Assembly: GCA_013398275.1 (NCBI GenBank)
Contig: VZSE01014381.1
Location: 310,001 to 374,000, forward strand
Length of the DNA: 64,000 nucleotides
DNA from: Promerops cafer
Lineage: Eukaryota; Chordata; Aves; Passeriformes; Nectariniidae
Direction of reading: 5' to 3'
Part shown: positions 43,801 through 55,900 of the stretch, in pieces
Layout: the number at the start of each line of letters is the position of its first letter
Position numbering within the stretch: the stretch's first letter is position 1
Notes under the pieces: generated by a model
What the model was told of the DNA's origin: nothing
The model's input: the letters and a program-made list of their open reading frames with translations, nothing else
The model's database searches: none
Translations under genes and position numbers: made by a program

Positions 43801-46800
43801 AGAGCTGGAAGAGTGGAGTGATTTGTTTTCCTGTGAATAAGGAATCTCTCAGTGTAATTCACATTCAAGGCTCTGTGAAGAGATATTTTGATTCTAAGTC
43901 TTACAAGAAAATTATGAGCACTTGCAAAAGCAAAATAATGAAAAGCCCATCTAACATATGCATGTTAATTTGAATAGAATTAGAACAGAATAGAAATAGA
44001 AAGAATAGAACAGAGTAGACTCTTTCAGTTGGAAGGGACCTGCAGTGATCATCTTGTCCAACTGCCTGAGCAGTTCAGGGCTAACCAAAAGTTAAAGGAT
44101 GTTTTTAAGGGCATTGTCCAAATGCCTCTTAAACTCTGACAAGCCTGGGGCTTTGACAGCCTTTCTAGGAAGCTTGTTCCAGTGTTTGACCACCATTGTG
44201 GTAAAGAAATGCTTCCTAACATCTAGTTTAAATCTTACCTGGCACAGCTTTGAGCCTTACCCACGAGTACTGTCACGGAATATTTGAGAGAAGAGACCAG
44301 CAGCTCCCTCTCTGCTTCCCCTCCTCAGAAGCAGAGAGCAGTGAGGACATCCTTCAGCCTCCTTTTCTCCAAACTAGACAAACTCAAAGTATGTAGCTGC
44401 TCCTCATAGGGCATGCTTTCCAGCCCTGGCTAATGGTCAGTAATATTGCAGTTGTACAATGCATATGTAGCATTGGCTTAATTTTATTTATGTTAATATA
44501 AGCTCCTTTTCCTCAGACTTCAATCTGATATAACTGGATCTAGTTGCAAATGAAGGAAAGAGCCCTGAAAATTTATGCTCTGCCTATTTGCCACCAAATT
44601 CCAAAGAGGAAAATAAATTCTGCTGGCATTACTTTTTTTATGATCCTGCTCCTTATTCATAAAACCTATATTTTGAGCTTAATTTCTTAATTATTCTTTT
44701 GAATATAGTCAAGAGAGGAAACTCTTGAGTGTTGTAAAATAGAAGTATTTTTCCATTCTCTGAGAAATATCCAACCTTGACAATAACAGCATACCCTTTA
44801 GTGGGCCATAACCCACTAATCTGCCCATAAATGCAATTTTCATAGTCATATCCTCGACAGGTGAGGGTTTCTCTAGTACTTCCAAGAAATGGGAAGCTGT
44901 CTGAGACAACTTACGAGCAGGAGCAGAGGAGTGTCCGAAGACTGAAGTCTGGTGTGAGGTTAGAGGATGTGGGTAGAGTCTCCCGTTCTCCCAGTGAAGC
45001 CTTTTCCTCTGCTTGGGTTTCCAGTGCTGACTGGGGGGCCACTCAACGGGACCTACAGGCTGCGCCAGATTCACTTCCACTGGGGATCCAATGATGAAGC
45101 TGGCTCCGAGCACACGGTGGATGGGATGAAGTATGCGGCAGAGGTAAGGCTCTTCTACGTGGAGTCCTCTGTACCTCTAAGCTTGTGACTAGTTTTCCAT
45201 TGCAAGAATAATGTTGCCCTTCCTCTTCCTGCTTTTCATCTTCCCCTCATTTTATCAAAAGACAAGCGGTTTTCCTGAAGTGTTGCATGTTTGGTCCTTT
45301 CTCAAAGGAGAACCTCTTTCAAAGCTTTGGAGAGGATTAAAAAAGGCGTACAGAAGACAAGAGCTTGATAAGAGCAAGACTTAATGTTCAAGAGTTATTT
45401 TAAACTTTTATTGTTTCTTCCTTGGAGAACATTTTCAAAGTCATCTTCAATGACAAACCACAGAATTATTGGATTTGGGGCCTATGTAGTGTAAAGTTTT
45501 TACAAGACTAAGGAACATTGCATTTTGTAGTGCACTTAGCAATGTGGTGGTTATGACTTTGAGAACTACACTTTGATATCTGGGGATGCCTGCTTTCTGT
45601 GGGGTGGCTGCTGTCTGTGGGATACTGTGCTTCAGTAGAGGTGGAGTGCCACAGGGAGAAGTGCACCATCTGCTCTGGTATGGATCATTCACTCCTGTTC
45701 TGTCTCATTTGGTGCATTTGAGTAATCTGCAGGAGAAAGTTCTCAGTATGAGATTCCTCTTTGCAAATGCAAGTAACATGGAATATTTTCAGGAGATTGA
45801 GATCTTTAAAAACATGTTATTCAGACAGTGTTGGAGTTTTCTGGGGTTAAAAAGAAGTAAAAAGTGTAAAAATAAACGGACAAATAAAAGGCATAATAGT
45901 ACAGAAGAAAAAGATGTAATGTATGCACTGTGGTGTGATCAGATTCTACTGGAAATGCTGTAAGAGACTGGTCAGGAAAAAAGGATCGGTTTTCTAACAC
46001 TAATGGGGAAAAGTGACATTTGCAGTGTTTAAAGGCTTATGTTTTCCACAGGAACCAGGTGAGATGGAATATAAAGAATTAATAGAGGTGCTTTAAAACC
46101 ATTAAGTACCAACCCCAAATTTCTAGCTGAGAAAATATATGTTTCCCATCTGAGAAACCAAATGGAAGGAGAAAATATCTCTGAATTTCTAGCCAGTCTA
46201 AAAGCCTTTATGTTACCTGTTGGTTGGGTAACTCTTCACAAGAAGCTCTCTAGATGTCACTTTGGCTTTGGGATAAGAAACTCAGAATTAAAACCAACGC
46301 TTCTGAATATTATTCACACAAAAGAAAATACATCAGAAGGAGAAATGAAGATGGTTTCAGTGCTCACCTTTGTAAGGAAGATGTGCAAGGTTTCAAGAAA
46401 AAGCACTGACTGAATTGAAGAAAGAATTAATGTACAGGTAAAGAAGACTTCAAGGTTTGGCCCTTAAGCCCACCAGGAAGCAGAAGGGATTCATGGCTGC
46501 ATTTTCTATGACAACATACGGTCTGATCAAGGTCTCTTCACAAGCTGCAGTGACACAGTGGTGGTAAGACAGGATATATTCCTTAAAGAAGTCACGAGCC
46601 ATTGAGAACGGGTCTGTACCCAAAGGTGCTTCACACTCTGTTTGGGGCCTCTGGTTTTGGGAGGGTTACCTTCTTGGGGTTTTTTTGGCAAAGCTATGAG
46701 GGGGTGGGAGTGGGCTTTTAGTAGGTGTGGGAATTTTCCTTTTCGTTCTTTGTTGGGTTGTTTTTGGTGGTTTTTTTTTTCCCCCAAATCCACAATAAAA

Positions 46801-49800
46801 GTAATTTCTGACTGAGAGTATCTGTTTCCTTTTTGTGTCTTTAAAAATGTAATTGTTTAAAAGTTGTTCAACATAGGTTCTATGAACTTATTATAGGGAG
46901 CAGTGCAGACACTATGAGCTCCAGGATATTAATGCACTTGAGAAAGGTTTAGTGGAGTATGTTCTCCTCCTGGTTTAGTATATAATCTTAGCAACTTTCC
47001 TTCAAGGATTTCTAAAGCTGTGAGCCAGCATACATGTTATCGTGGCTGTACATATATTATTATTGAGGACAGTGGGATTCTTTACTTGCTGCAAGTAATG
47101 TTTCAACATTTTAGAGACCAAATGCTTAACAAACATTGATATCAAGTAAGACCAAGTAAGAGTTCCATTTTATAGATATGGAAAATCGAAACTCATAGAG
47201 ATTAAGCAAGGGTTGATATTTAGAATAAAAATCTTCATATTTCTGGATCCCTATTTCAACAATGCAGCTATGTTGCTTCATGGAGAAATCCTTTAAAGCA
47301 GGTTTCAGCTTTCCTAAATGGTTCTTACTTTACTTGTCCTGTAAGTGCTGTGTTCCAAAAGGAAACTTTTTTTTTTCATGGGTTCATCCCAGTTTAAGTC
47401 ATCCAATGAGTTGCTTTTCAGCATTCTTGAAGTTCAAAATCTGTAAAGATGGTCACCAATTTTAGAAAAGCCAATCTCACGCTCTGCTTCTGAGCATCTT
47501 TAACTAAAAACTATGTGTAATAAGATTTACTAATCCACTGAGGATTTGTGTAAGTAACTAATGTTTGTGAAGTACTTAGAGTTAAGTGCTGTGTGAGTGT
47601 GCTCTCTCCAGTTTGGCAGTCAGACCATTGCTCAAGGCTGGAACAACCTGGCACTTCCTGGGAACCAGGAGCTCCCGTCATGAAGTGTGGTCGGGAATTA
47701 GGAAACCTGATTTAACAGGAGGGACTTAAGTGGCATGGAAATAGACATCACAGGCTTTTCCTCTTCCCTCCTGGCTGGGTAGTGTCTTTAAGCTTCTTAA
47801 GCAAATTTGACAGGACACTTCCAGAATAATGCATGTTGGAAATGCAAATGCTCAAACCTGAGATAATCAAGCTGCTTGTAAGGTTGTCACTACTGGTGGT
47901 CACAGAAAATAACATTTGAAAAGTGTCAAAAATGAAATGCTGATGTTCCCTTAAGCTAAACAAGGCAAAAGGGGTCAGTGCAAGTTTAATGTGTATTTGC
48001 CTGTTTTCTAGCTATTTATGTGGATGATTAATGTTGCTGAAATCTTGATTAAAGAAAAAGAGGAGTAAAATACTAATGACATCCGCATGAATTTCAATCA
48101 CTTTTTAAAATCAGCTGTACTAAAAATGGATTTAAAACCTCTAGTTATATAACCATTGGCTTTTTTTTGTCTTCTCAGTTCAAAATCTGGGGACCCAACA
48201 GCAATTTGACAGGCACTGTGGTGTGCTGATTGCTGCTAAATTTTTAATAATCTCAGCCACTGGAAATTCTTTTGCCATTTGTGTGAACTACGTATTTACT
48301 GATTTCATGAAATATCTGCATTTAGAACATTGAATGATTCTGCATACAAAAGAGTGAAATAGTGTCAAACCCAATAAAGTTGTAAAATTCATTTGCCGCT
48401 ACTTGAGTTCAGTGAGAGTTGATGCTGTCTGTGTCTCTTGCTTTTCAGCTTCATGTGGTCCATTGGAATGCAGAGAAGTATTCCAGTTTTGTTGAGGCAG
48501 CTTGTCAGTCAGATGGACTAGCAGTCATGGCTGTATTTCTGAAGGTAAGAAAAGAATGCTTCAGCTCTCATAATAAATCTGCATTATAAGCCCAAAGAGA
48601 TAATGGTGATGGTTTGTGTAAGTATTTTTAAAGAAATACTTGTTTTATATGTATTTCCTTCATAGTCTTTAGCTGCCAATATAGAAAGCTGTGCTTCCTT
48701 TAAGAATAAAAAAATCTTAATAGATTTTTCAAGACTGTCAAACTCTTCAGTTTGCCTAGTCTGTAAGCCCAAACAACATTAGATGTAGAACTTAATTCGG
48801 TTGCCCCTATTTGGATCCCAGTAACTTTTTCTTGACTAGCATGTTCCTATAGGGGGACAGCTTGATTTAAATGTTTCTTTAATGGCTTGTTTCTGAGCTG
48901 TTAGTTTATTCTAGAAAATAATAATAATAATATAAAAATGCAAAACCAGAAACTGGAGTATTTCCTAATAATTATTTTATACCTTTTTGCCTTCTCTACC
49001 TGTTCTAAGATTAAATTCGTGCAACAGCTTCACTGAATTCTGTATGAAGAAGCAGATGGGGAATTCACACATCTATGGCAAAATATAGGGCTTTGGTCAA
49101 TTCTGTGGTTTCTGGTGACTGACACAGCTTCCTGAGAACAGCTAGTACTGGTGCTGGCACAGTCAGAGAGCCATTCCATGCAGCAGTTGCAAAAAACTGC
49201 TTCAGCAATTCAGTAATTCTGTCTTTCCAATTTGCATTACAATAACTCAAGGGAAGTGTCACTGGATTTCTTAGCACACAAATTGTTTGGAATGTTCTTA
49301 GGTAAGAACAGTGTTTTCAATGTTATAAGTAGTTTAAATTTCTGATGTTAGTCTGTAACTCTTAAAATCCTGCACATTAAAACATGAAAGATAAATGGTT
49401 TCTATTCCCCTGTAGTGAAAATTTGTAATTCTTTTGTAGCTGAAGTAATTACTATGAGTACCCAGAATACTATCAGCAAGTATGGAACTTCTTTATGACC
49501 TGTATTATTTCTAAGGACATGCTAATCACAGGCTTGTACTCACAAAATGCATCAGATCTTACAGTCACTTCAGTTATATAAAGCAATTTCATTATGCATT
49601 TGCTTTTTATTAATTTTTGTTGATTTTCTCTGGAGCTCCACTGTTTCTTTTTTCTTTGGTGTTAATAGATTGGTGAATGCAACCCTCAACTGAACAAGAT
49701 TACTGATCGCTTGGACACCATCAGAATCAAGGTGAACAAGTGCTTCTAAAAGAACACTAACTAATATTGGTGGTTGCTTTTGTTGGGATTTTTTTTTTTT

Positions 49801-52800
49801 TTAGGGTTTTTTGTTTTTTGAAACCTGACTGCTACTCCCTGCACCTTCATGTTTCCTTATCCCTAGCAATTGATACCTGATTTGAGACAGTTTATGTGCA
49901 TTCTGTTTAAGTTGATAACTAAGTAGACAAAAAATAATTTTTTACACAGTAAAAGATCAGAGGAAATGGCTAACTCCTCACAGATCCCAGTCTCTGATAA
50001 ATCAGTTGCTATGAGGATAGTAACACGGGAAAAACATACTTTATGGAAAATTGTGAAAAAGATGAGGGAAATACTGCCTTCCTTGTTTTGCTGAGGTACA
50101 GGGTGAGAAATAACCTATTGTTTGTGTGAGAGAAATCAGCCAGACTCTCAACATGATGTTTCAGACAGACATCCCTGGCCTGGTATCTGGTCCAGGGAGA
50201 AGCAGAAGTAACTCCTGGGAGGAGTGAGTGGGGAGGGAAGCAAGTGGCAGTAACCAGTGGGGTTACTCTGCCAGCCCCACAGAGACCACGTTGAAAGTGT
50301 AACATCTGCCTTCTCCCCACAACTTCCATCTCATTGTCATCTGTAACTTTGGGGAGCCTGTGCTAACATGACACCTTTCATGGTGTCCTGCTGTCATCAA
50401 GGAAAGTCACAGCAAAGCTGGCACTAAGACCTCATCAGAAGAGAAGTGATGAGGACCTCTTGTCATCACCCAAGATACTGCCAGCCCACCTGATAGTGGA
50501 ACAAGCTCTACCTCCTTTGGCATGATTTACCTTGGCCTTTTGCTTTTAAGTAATATTGCCCTGATATTTCTTTTTCTTTTTTTCTCTTTCCAGGGAAAAA
50601 AAGCACTATTCACAAACTTTGATCCCAGCTGCCTGCTTCCCAAGTCCCTGGACTACTGGACTTACTTTGGCTCTCTCACTGTTCCACCTCTTCTTGAGAG
50701 TGTAATCTGGATTGTTCTGAGAGAGCCCATAAGTGTTTGTTCTGAACAGGTATCTTTGGATTTTTCATTGCTATAGAAATGTTGCTTTTGTAAGAATTGA
50801 AATTGTAAATGCCACCCAAAATCACGGGTTTTTGCAGACCTTGGCACTGCAGACCTTACAAGATTTTTCAAAAGCCAAAATTTGTATATCAAATTTATTC
50901 TGACTAGTTCTCTTTCTTGCTGTAACAGCTATTTATGATTAACTTTTAAAATTAATCTGCATACTCTAACAATTAATAAACAGAAATAATCCATGGAGAA
51001 CTTAAAAAAAGAGTTCTGGTGATGCTTAGAAATTCTGGAATTCCAGCTGATTTAATTATTTGCATATTCTGCTCAAACCTCATCTTTGGCATTTTTATCT
51101 GGCAGACAAGTAGTAAATTTCTTCTTGCATTCTAAATACATAAAACTTGATGAATTTACTATAATTGTGAAAAGGGAATACTACTGTAGTAAGTTGGGGT
51201 TATGCTAGGCTGTTTTAGGAAAGCTGTGATTCAACATAGGAGTCTATTTACATTTCTAGTTAAAGCTTCGTGCTGTATCTTAACTTGGCAACAGTGACAC
51301 CCAGCGGGCTGATCCTCTTAGGTGTAAAGTATTTCAGAGTAGAGACCACATACTCAGCAGAGCCGGTGACTTCAGTCTTTGCTAAAAATGTTAAGACAGT
51401 TCCCTGAATGGGTTACTTGTTAGGAAACCTCAGATTTCTGTTTGTGACTAATTTGAAGTAATTTATTTGCTCAATGTGTGTATTTTTCTCATCTGCATCT
51501 CTTCCTCACTCCCCTCAATCTGGCTTTGTAAGGCTCACTGCAATGCATTTGGATCTAGGATTGAAAGCTTTTGTTAAGGTATCAACTTTCCAAAACCAAG
51601 CCATTTTTCAGGTTAAAAGCTTCTTATTTGGGCAAATCTATAATTAATACATTCTAAAATGTGAAATGCTGTATATAAAGAGCCACGTGTAACAGGCTCA
51701 GAGAACATGGAGTGGGAAAGTGTCAAGTACAGTGATCCTTTATTAGTCATTTTTCATGAACATTAGCTATACCTTATATATGAAAGTAGAAATTGCTATA
51801 TTCTTATCAATATAAACATGCATGCAGCTGAAGTGTTTGTTTCCAGTAGTGTCCACCATTGTGATTGGTCAGTCAGCACTGTGACTGATATTGTTCTACC
51901 ATTTAATTTTATTCCTTGAGTTTGTAATTCTTTAGGGCTTTAGAGTTTACTACAGACTTTTTGTTGCACTTTTCAGGTTGAAAGAAATTAAAAATAGCTT
52001 TTAAATTTTTAGAAACTTACAGGACCCTGAGTTACAAACATTAGCTTCAGAATGGGGTGAAGCAAGATAGCATTGACCTTTGCTCTTAATGCCATTATGA
52101 TGCAGTGTGCCATACAACTAAATGCTCTATTATAATGGAATGTTTTTTGTGCTTTCCTACCTTTGGTAACCTAGGAGGGAAGTAAGGTGATATATAGAAA
52201 TAATAACTATTGAAAAGAATAGAAATTAAACAAAATTCTATACTATACAGAAATCAGGCTCAGATTTCCCAAGGTTTAGACATGGAGCTCTGATGGGGTT
52301 TCTCCTGAGATCAGCATATGCTGAGTTATGAATAACTGCTTTCCTGTGTCTTCACAAGGGGAGAATTTGGAATCTTTCCTGGTTTGAGTAAGTGCTAGTT
52401 GCAGAAGCTTTCTGTTGCATCACACCTGCAATTCCAGGTTAATTGTGAATATACTCTTTGAAGAAGGAAACATACACAGAATGTTTGTATGATAAGAAAC
52501 ATAATCGTATATGTTGGCAAAAAGCATTTGAGAATCTCCAAACTATGAAATCCAAATAAAAAAATATATCTCCGTACTGGTTTAGATCAGGTTATGGAAG
52601 ACAAAGTGTGAATAAAGGAAACAAGCAATCCTTATGCACAGTTTCATGTTGACATGTATTTTGGGATATTTTCTCAGTAGTCATCCTTTTTCATTTACAA
52701 GGGTAGAAATGGTGAAATTGCCATTCCCCTTATGACTTAATAAAATACAGTCCTGTTCTTTCAGGTGGGAAAAAAAGTGACAAGTGTCTTTAATATTTAC

Positions 52801-52978
52801 ATGCTTTTTCATTAGTGTTGACATGAGGGTTTTCTGCTGAGCCTTATGTCTCTTTTGGTTACAGCTGGCCAAATTCCGCAGCCTCCTGAGCACTGCTGAG
52901 GATGAGGTCGCCTGCTGCTTGCTGAGAAACTTCCGGCCTCCCCAGCCTCTAAGGGGACGAGAAGTCAGAAGGAATTAA
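31864..52978 (+). CDS. CA13: CA13: cytosolic alpha-carbonic anhydrase, complete in seven exons
   Basis: Exons 31864-31894, 41116-41313, 45025-45143, 48449-48544, 49669-49731, 50594-50749 and 52865-52978 (31, 198, 119, 96, 63, 156 and 114 bases) have the exon sizes and phases typical of cytosolic carbonic anhydrases. They encode 258 residues. Catalyses reversible hydration of CO2 to bicarbonate and a proton. Seen: zinc ligands His94 and His96 in RQIHFHWGS, His119 in ELHVVHW, gate-keepers Glu106 (SEHTVDG) and Thr199 (SLTVPPLLE), and proton-shuttle His64 in NNGHS. Position 67 is Ser (NNGHSTSVEF) where human CA13 and CA2 have Asn. No signal peptide, so cytosolic. Best match is human CA13 (WGYREHNG, GSLTVPPLLESV, LAKFRSLL, RPPQPL). 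Its place directly beside RBIS, in divergent orientation, also fits CA13 rather than CA1/2/3. Start: the first ATG in the CpG island, one residue after which the conserved HWGY begins. Confidence 0.95.
31895..33452. other. CA13: CA13 intron 1, left part
   Basis: Leaves the CpG island near 32180 and becomes ordinary A/T-rich intron. No exon or repeat family was recognised. Confidence 0.5.
33453..35720. other. Probable false duplication (assembly artefact) with two single-N joints
   Basis: 33453-33978 matches 35721-36246 and 33980-35719 matches 36014-37753 with no difference in the parts compared. Single Ns at 33979 and 35720 mark the joints. The two pieces also overlap each other by 233 bases (33746-33978 equals 33980-34212). 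The right piece ends in a poly-A run. This is how unmerged overlapping contigs look. Confidence 0.85.
33660..34883 (-). mobile_element. Avian LTR element, antisense (artefactual second copy)
   Basis: Same LTR as at 35928-36917, broken by the N at 33979 and with its 233-base overlap present twice. Probably not a real extra insertion. Confidence 0.55.
35928..36917 (-). mobile_element. Long avian endogenous-retrovirus-type LTR, antisense in CA13 intron 1
   Basis: About 990 bases. On the minus strand it runs from near ATTAGGTTTGTGTGACAAG to GGCGTCCAGTCAGGGTCAAT. An AATAAA lies near the 3' third, and the inner part is a G/C-rich degenerate array of CTCCAGTGTGG/CACGGGG-like phrases. I recognise the phrases (GAGGAGGGCAGTGATACAGT, GAGAGATCACTCACAAG on +) as a common LTR of bird genomes, probably ERVL-type. 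No gag/pol/env-like frame flanks it, so it is a solo LTR. Frames inside it are not genes. Confidence 0.6.
37381..37445 (-). mobile_element. Short CR1 3' tail fragment, antisense
   Basis: CATAGAATCATAGAATCATT followed by GCAAAAGACCTTTAAGA is the reverse complement of the CR1 terminus. The same fragment recurs at 35347-35411 in the duplicated block. Confidence 0.65.
37738..37758 (+). repeat. Poly-A run, 21 bases
   Basis: Homopolymer at which the duplicated contig piece (35704-35719) stops after 16 A and a single N; likely the cause of the assembly break. Confidence 0.95.
37759..41115. other. CA13: CA13 intron 1, right part
   Basis: Unique A/T-rich intron with a T/C-rich stretch near 39890-39960. 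No exon or recognisable repeat seen. Confidence 0.5.
41116..41313 (+). CDS. CA13: CA13 exon 2
   Basis: Acceptor CATTGCAG, donor GTTTGT. Encodes (G)PAHWKEVFPVANGDRQSP through FDDTVNKS. Contains the proton-shuttle His64 and the QSPIDI motif. Confidence 0.96.
41314..43969. other. CA13: CA13 intron 2, left part
   Basis: No exon recognised. A plus frame at 41366-41815 has no recognisable domain. Confidence 0.5.
43970..44450 (-). mobile_element. CR1 LINE 3' fragment, antisense, in CA13 intron 2
   Basis: Begins with an expanded AGAAT-type tail (ATAGAATTAGAACAGAATAG), then CAGTTGGAAGGGACCTGCAG, AAGCTTGTTCCAGTGTTTGA and CAAACTAGACAAACTCAAAG. Frames are decayed. Confidence 0.85.
45025..45143 (+). CDS. 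CA13: CA13 exon 3 (zinc-binding)
   Basis: Acceptor GTTTCCAG, donor GTAAGG. Encodes (V)LTGGPLNGTYRLRQIHFHW through VDGMKYAAE. Two of three zinc ligands and Glu106 are here. Confidence 0.97.
45144..48448. other. CA13: CA13 intron 3
   Basis: No exon or known repeat recognised. A G/T-rich, then T/C-rich tract lies at about 46630-46790. Confidence 0.5.
48449..48544 (+). CDS. CA13: CA13 exon 4
   Basis: Acceptor CTTTTCAG, donor GTAAGA. Encodes LHVVHWNAEKYSSFVEAACQ through MAVFLK and supplies the third zinc ligand. Confidence 0.97.
49669..49731 (+). CDS. CA13: CA13 exon 5
   Basis: Acceptor GTTAATAG, donor GTGAAC. Encodes IGECNPQLNKITDRLDTIRI plus K; human has IGEPNSQLQKITDTLDSIKE. Found by splice sites and homology. 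Confidence 0.95.
50594..50749 (+). CDS. CA13: CA13 exon 6
   Basis: Acceptor CTTTCCAG, donor GTATCT. Encodes GKKALFTNFDPSCLLPKSLD through EPISVCSEQ and includes Thr199 in SLTVPPLLES. Confidence 0.97.
50750..52864. other. CA13: CA13 introns 4-6 (largest part)
   Basis: Intron 6 lies here; introns 4 (48545-49668) and 5 (49732-50593) are similar. A/T-rich, with nothing recognised beyond short frames. Confidence 0.5.
52865..52978 (+). CDS. CA13: CA13 exon 7 with stop
   Basis: Acceptor GGTTACAG. Encodes LAKFRSLLSTAEDEVACCLL, then RNFRPPQPLRGREVRRN and TAA. It lacks the ASFH end seen in human. Confidence 0.95.
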   Translation: MAKFRSLLSTAEDEVACCLLRNFRPPQPLRGREVRRN

Positions 52979-55900
52979 AGGAGTAAATCCAGAGCAGGCT
53001 CCCTCTGAAACCAAAGGCTGAATTCATTTTAATAGTTAATATACTTTGTGATTTTTAATTTTTTTTTTGTGAGTTGTTTTAACAAATAGGTGTTGTTTTA
53101 TTAGTGGTTTCCATGCAGTCATTTCTCACAGGCAAGTATGCCCAGAGCTGTCACAGGTTCATTGATGTTAACAGCTCTGACTGGGTTTCAGTGCATTGGC
53201 TTGGAAGCACTGAGCCATCAGCATTGCATACACAGAGGTCACTGCTAATCATAAGGGTCAAATCTGGTGAAGGAGTTGCCCAGATTTTGCCACCAAATTA
53301 CTGAACAGGATCCCTGGTATTATTGACAGTATAGGATGTTCTGGGATTACTCTTCTGGTCTCTAATATAACATTTAGCTTCTGTTTAGCCTCATATTGCA
53401 GTTCTCAAGGAAAAAATATTTCAAGGATGATGTAATTTCATTGCTGACTTCTGCAATACCATGCTTACTTTCCTACAAAAAGCAGTAATGACTAGCAGAT
53501 TTTAAGTTAAACAAATATTTATATGATCCTGTTGTTCTGGCTGCTTCATAGCAGTAATCATGTACTGATTGATGTTTTTTTTAAAAGCAAACAGTAAGGA
53601 TTTTGTGTATTGCAAGATCATGTCAGGTAGATTAGGTATTCCTGACTTTCACAATGTCACAAGATGAAATTGTCCTGAAACCTGAAAACTGCAAGGTGGA
53701 AGGGCATAGAGGGAGCTGTTTGTGCCTAAATCCAGTTTGTTACATTTGGTGAAAAACAAGGGATATCCATGTAGCATCAGACTTTTGGCACTTAAAATCA
53801 AGAGGCAAGGATAGCTGTTGTTCCAGACTGTTGCATGCTGCAGTGTGAAACACATGCTGCTTACCTCTCATCCTGCTGTGGAGCACTGTACTACCCAGGT
53901 AGAGAATGTCTCAAGGTGCTGGCTGATGTTCTGCTGTCATAGTTGAACACCAGTGGTTGCACTTATTTTCCAAGACCAAAGAGAATAGTTAGAGAGAGCC
54001 AAAGAAATCAGAATAAAGTCAATATCTAATAAAAAGCTCAGCCCTCAGTAGCAATATGTTGAAATGTCTGTCTTTCTGAGTTGGCTTGAGCCAGCGTTTC
54101 TCTCAGGAGCTTTTTTTATCTGCATATAATTGGGGTTTTTTACACCAAATATTTTTATTAATGAACATGCCATAGGATGTAGCTTAGGATAGAATTAGAT
54201 TTGCTCTCAAGCTGTGACAGCTACATAGTCAAATCCAGTGATACCTGAAAGAGCCAGCTAGAGGTTTTACTGGCAGCAACTAACACCAATCTCTGTAGTA
54301 CTTCTGACAAATTCATCTTCCATAACTGCTCTCCTTGAATTCATTTTTAGATAGGTTTTATATGCTCTGCTCTGCTTTTACCTCAATGGGTCATTTGATC
54401 TTAGATGAACAAACATGAGGGAAATCACAATCAGGATTGACTTTATATGCTGTTTTAGAACAATAAATTAGACATAGAAATATAGATATTTTATCTTAGT
54501 TTAAGGTATGTGGAATTTTTTGTTTTCTCCTCCCCAGAATATAGCTATTATATCCTGCAGGGCCTCCCAATGCCTTTTGAGTATTTTCTGAAGAACACAA
54601 ACAGACCATCGGAGAAATAAAAGGCATTTAGCAGCACTAAAACAAAAAGTGGGAGTGTGTTGTATGTTTTCACTCCCTTTTTTAGACTTAGGATTGGCTC
54701 TCATATGTTTCCCTGTTATGTGAGTAGCTACAGAATGTGGAAAAAACTGTTTACAAATTGCAGGAAGGATTTGTTTGTCTCAGAAGAGAAAGGAAGAAGG
54801 CTACTGGTTCATATTATAAACAGAAGTTTTATGTATTTCTTACATATTGTAAACAATGGAGTTGATTCAATGCTTTTTTAAGGATTTTATCAAAATAAAA
54901 TATGGATTTTATGAATGTGTCTTGTATTTTCTATTGAAGAGCCTAAAGTTTTACAGAGAAGGCTATACTTTTGTAATTTTTAATTTACTAACACCTGCAG
55001 CTTTAGGTTTGGAAAAAATTGTCACCCATCATTTGAAGTCTGTCTTTGTGCAGTGTAGTATTAGGTATGTCTTTATGTTCCAAATAAAATATTTTTGGCA
55101 GTGGTAAGACATGCAATCAATTCTGCAAATTTCTGATAGTGGATTTTTGAACTATTGACTATTTTTATAGTTATGCTAATAAGTTTCAGAAGAAGTCATC
55201 CTTCAAGTAATTCCCCTTTTGTGGAGATGCCATGTTCATGTTAGATTGGCCTAGCTGAAAGTTGATGGTGACATCTGAAAAAGACTAGAAATGCTCAGTT
55301 ACCTGAAATCCTTTGGGAAGAGCTTCTCAGGTTATCCATCCCCTACAACTGTAAAGTGAGAATTTGGACACAGTCTCTGAGCACTTGGTCGCACCCTCAG
55401 TCACTAATTTCCTCCATGCCTAAGCTTCACTGAACCTCAGACTACTCAATGTGCTCCCAGAGAATCTTACCTCAAGTATGAACTCCATGTTGTCCTCTAC
55501 AGCAATTGAGGCTGAAATATGTCATCACCCCCCCAGCCCCGCTGCAACTGCACGTCCCTTTGATCCACTATCAACTCTCTGACACACTTGGAGCCTTTAT
55601 ATTAAGAAGAATGAAATGCTCAGTGACCAAAAAAACATAGAGTGTATTTGCTGAAAATAGTAGCTGTCAAGAATTGTGGACTGCTGGAAGGTTGATCACC
55701 CATAAACTTATTCTCAGAATTAAATAAACCACAGCAGAGCCCTGGGGTCAGCTCTGCTATTTTTGACACAGGAGGGAAGCAGTCTGCTCTGCTATGCTTG
55801 TAGCATTTGCCATCATTCTCATGATGTTTTTTAATGTTGCACATGTTTAACATCATCTGGGAATTTTCTTTATGTCAAACAAAAAATCTGAGAAGTAGCG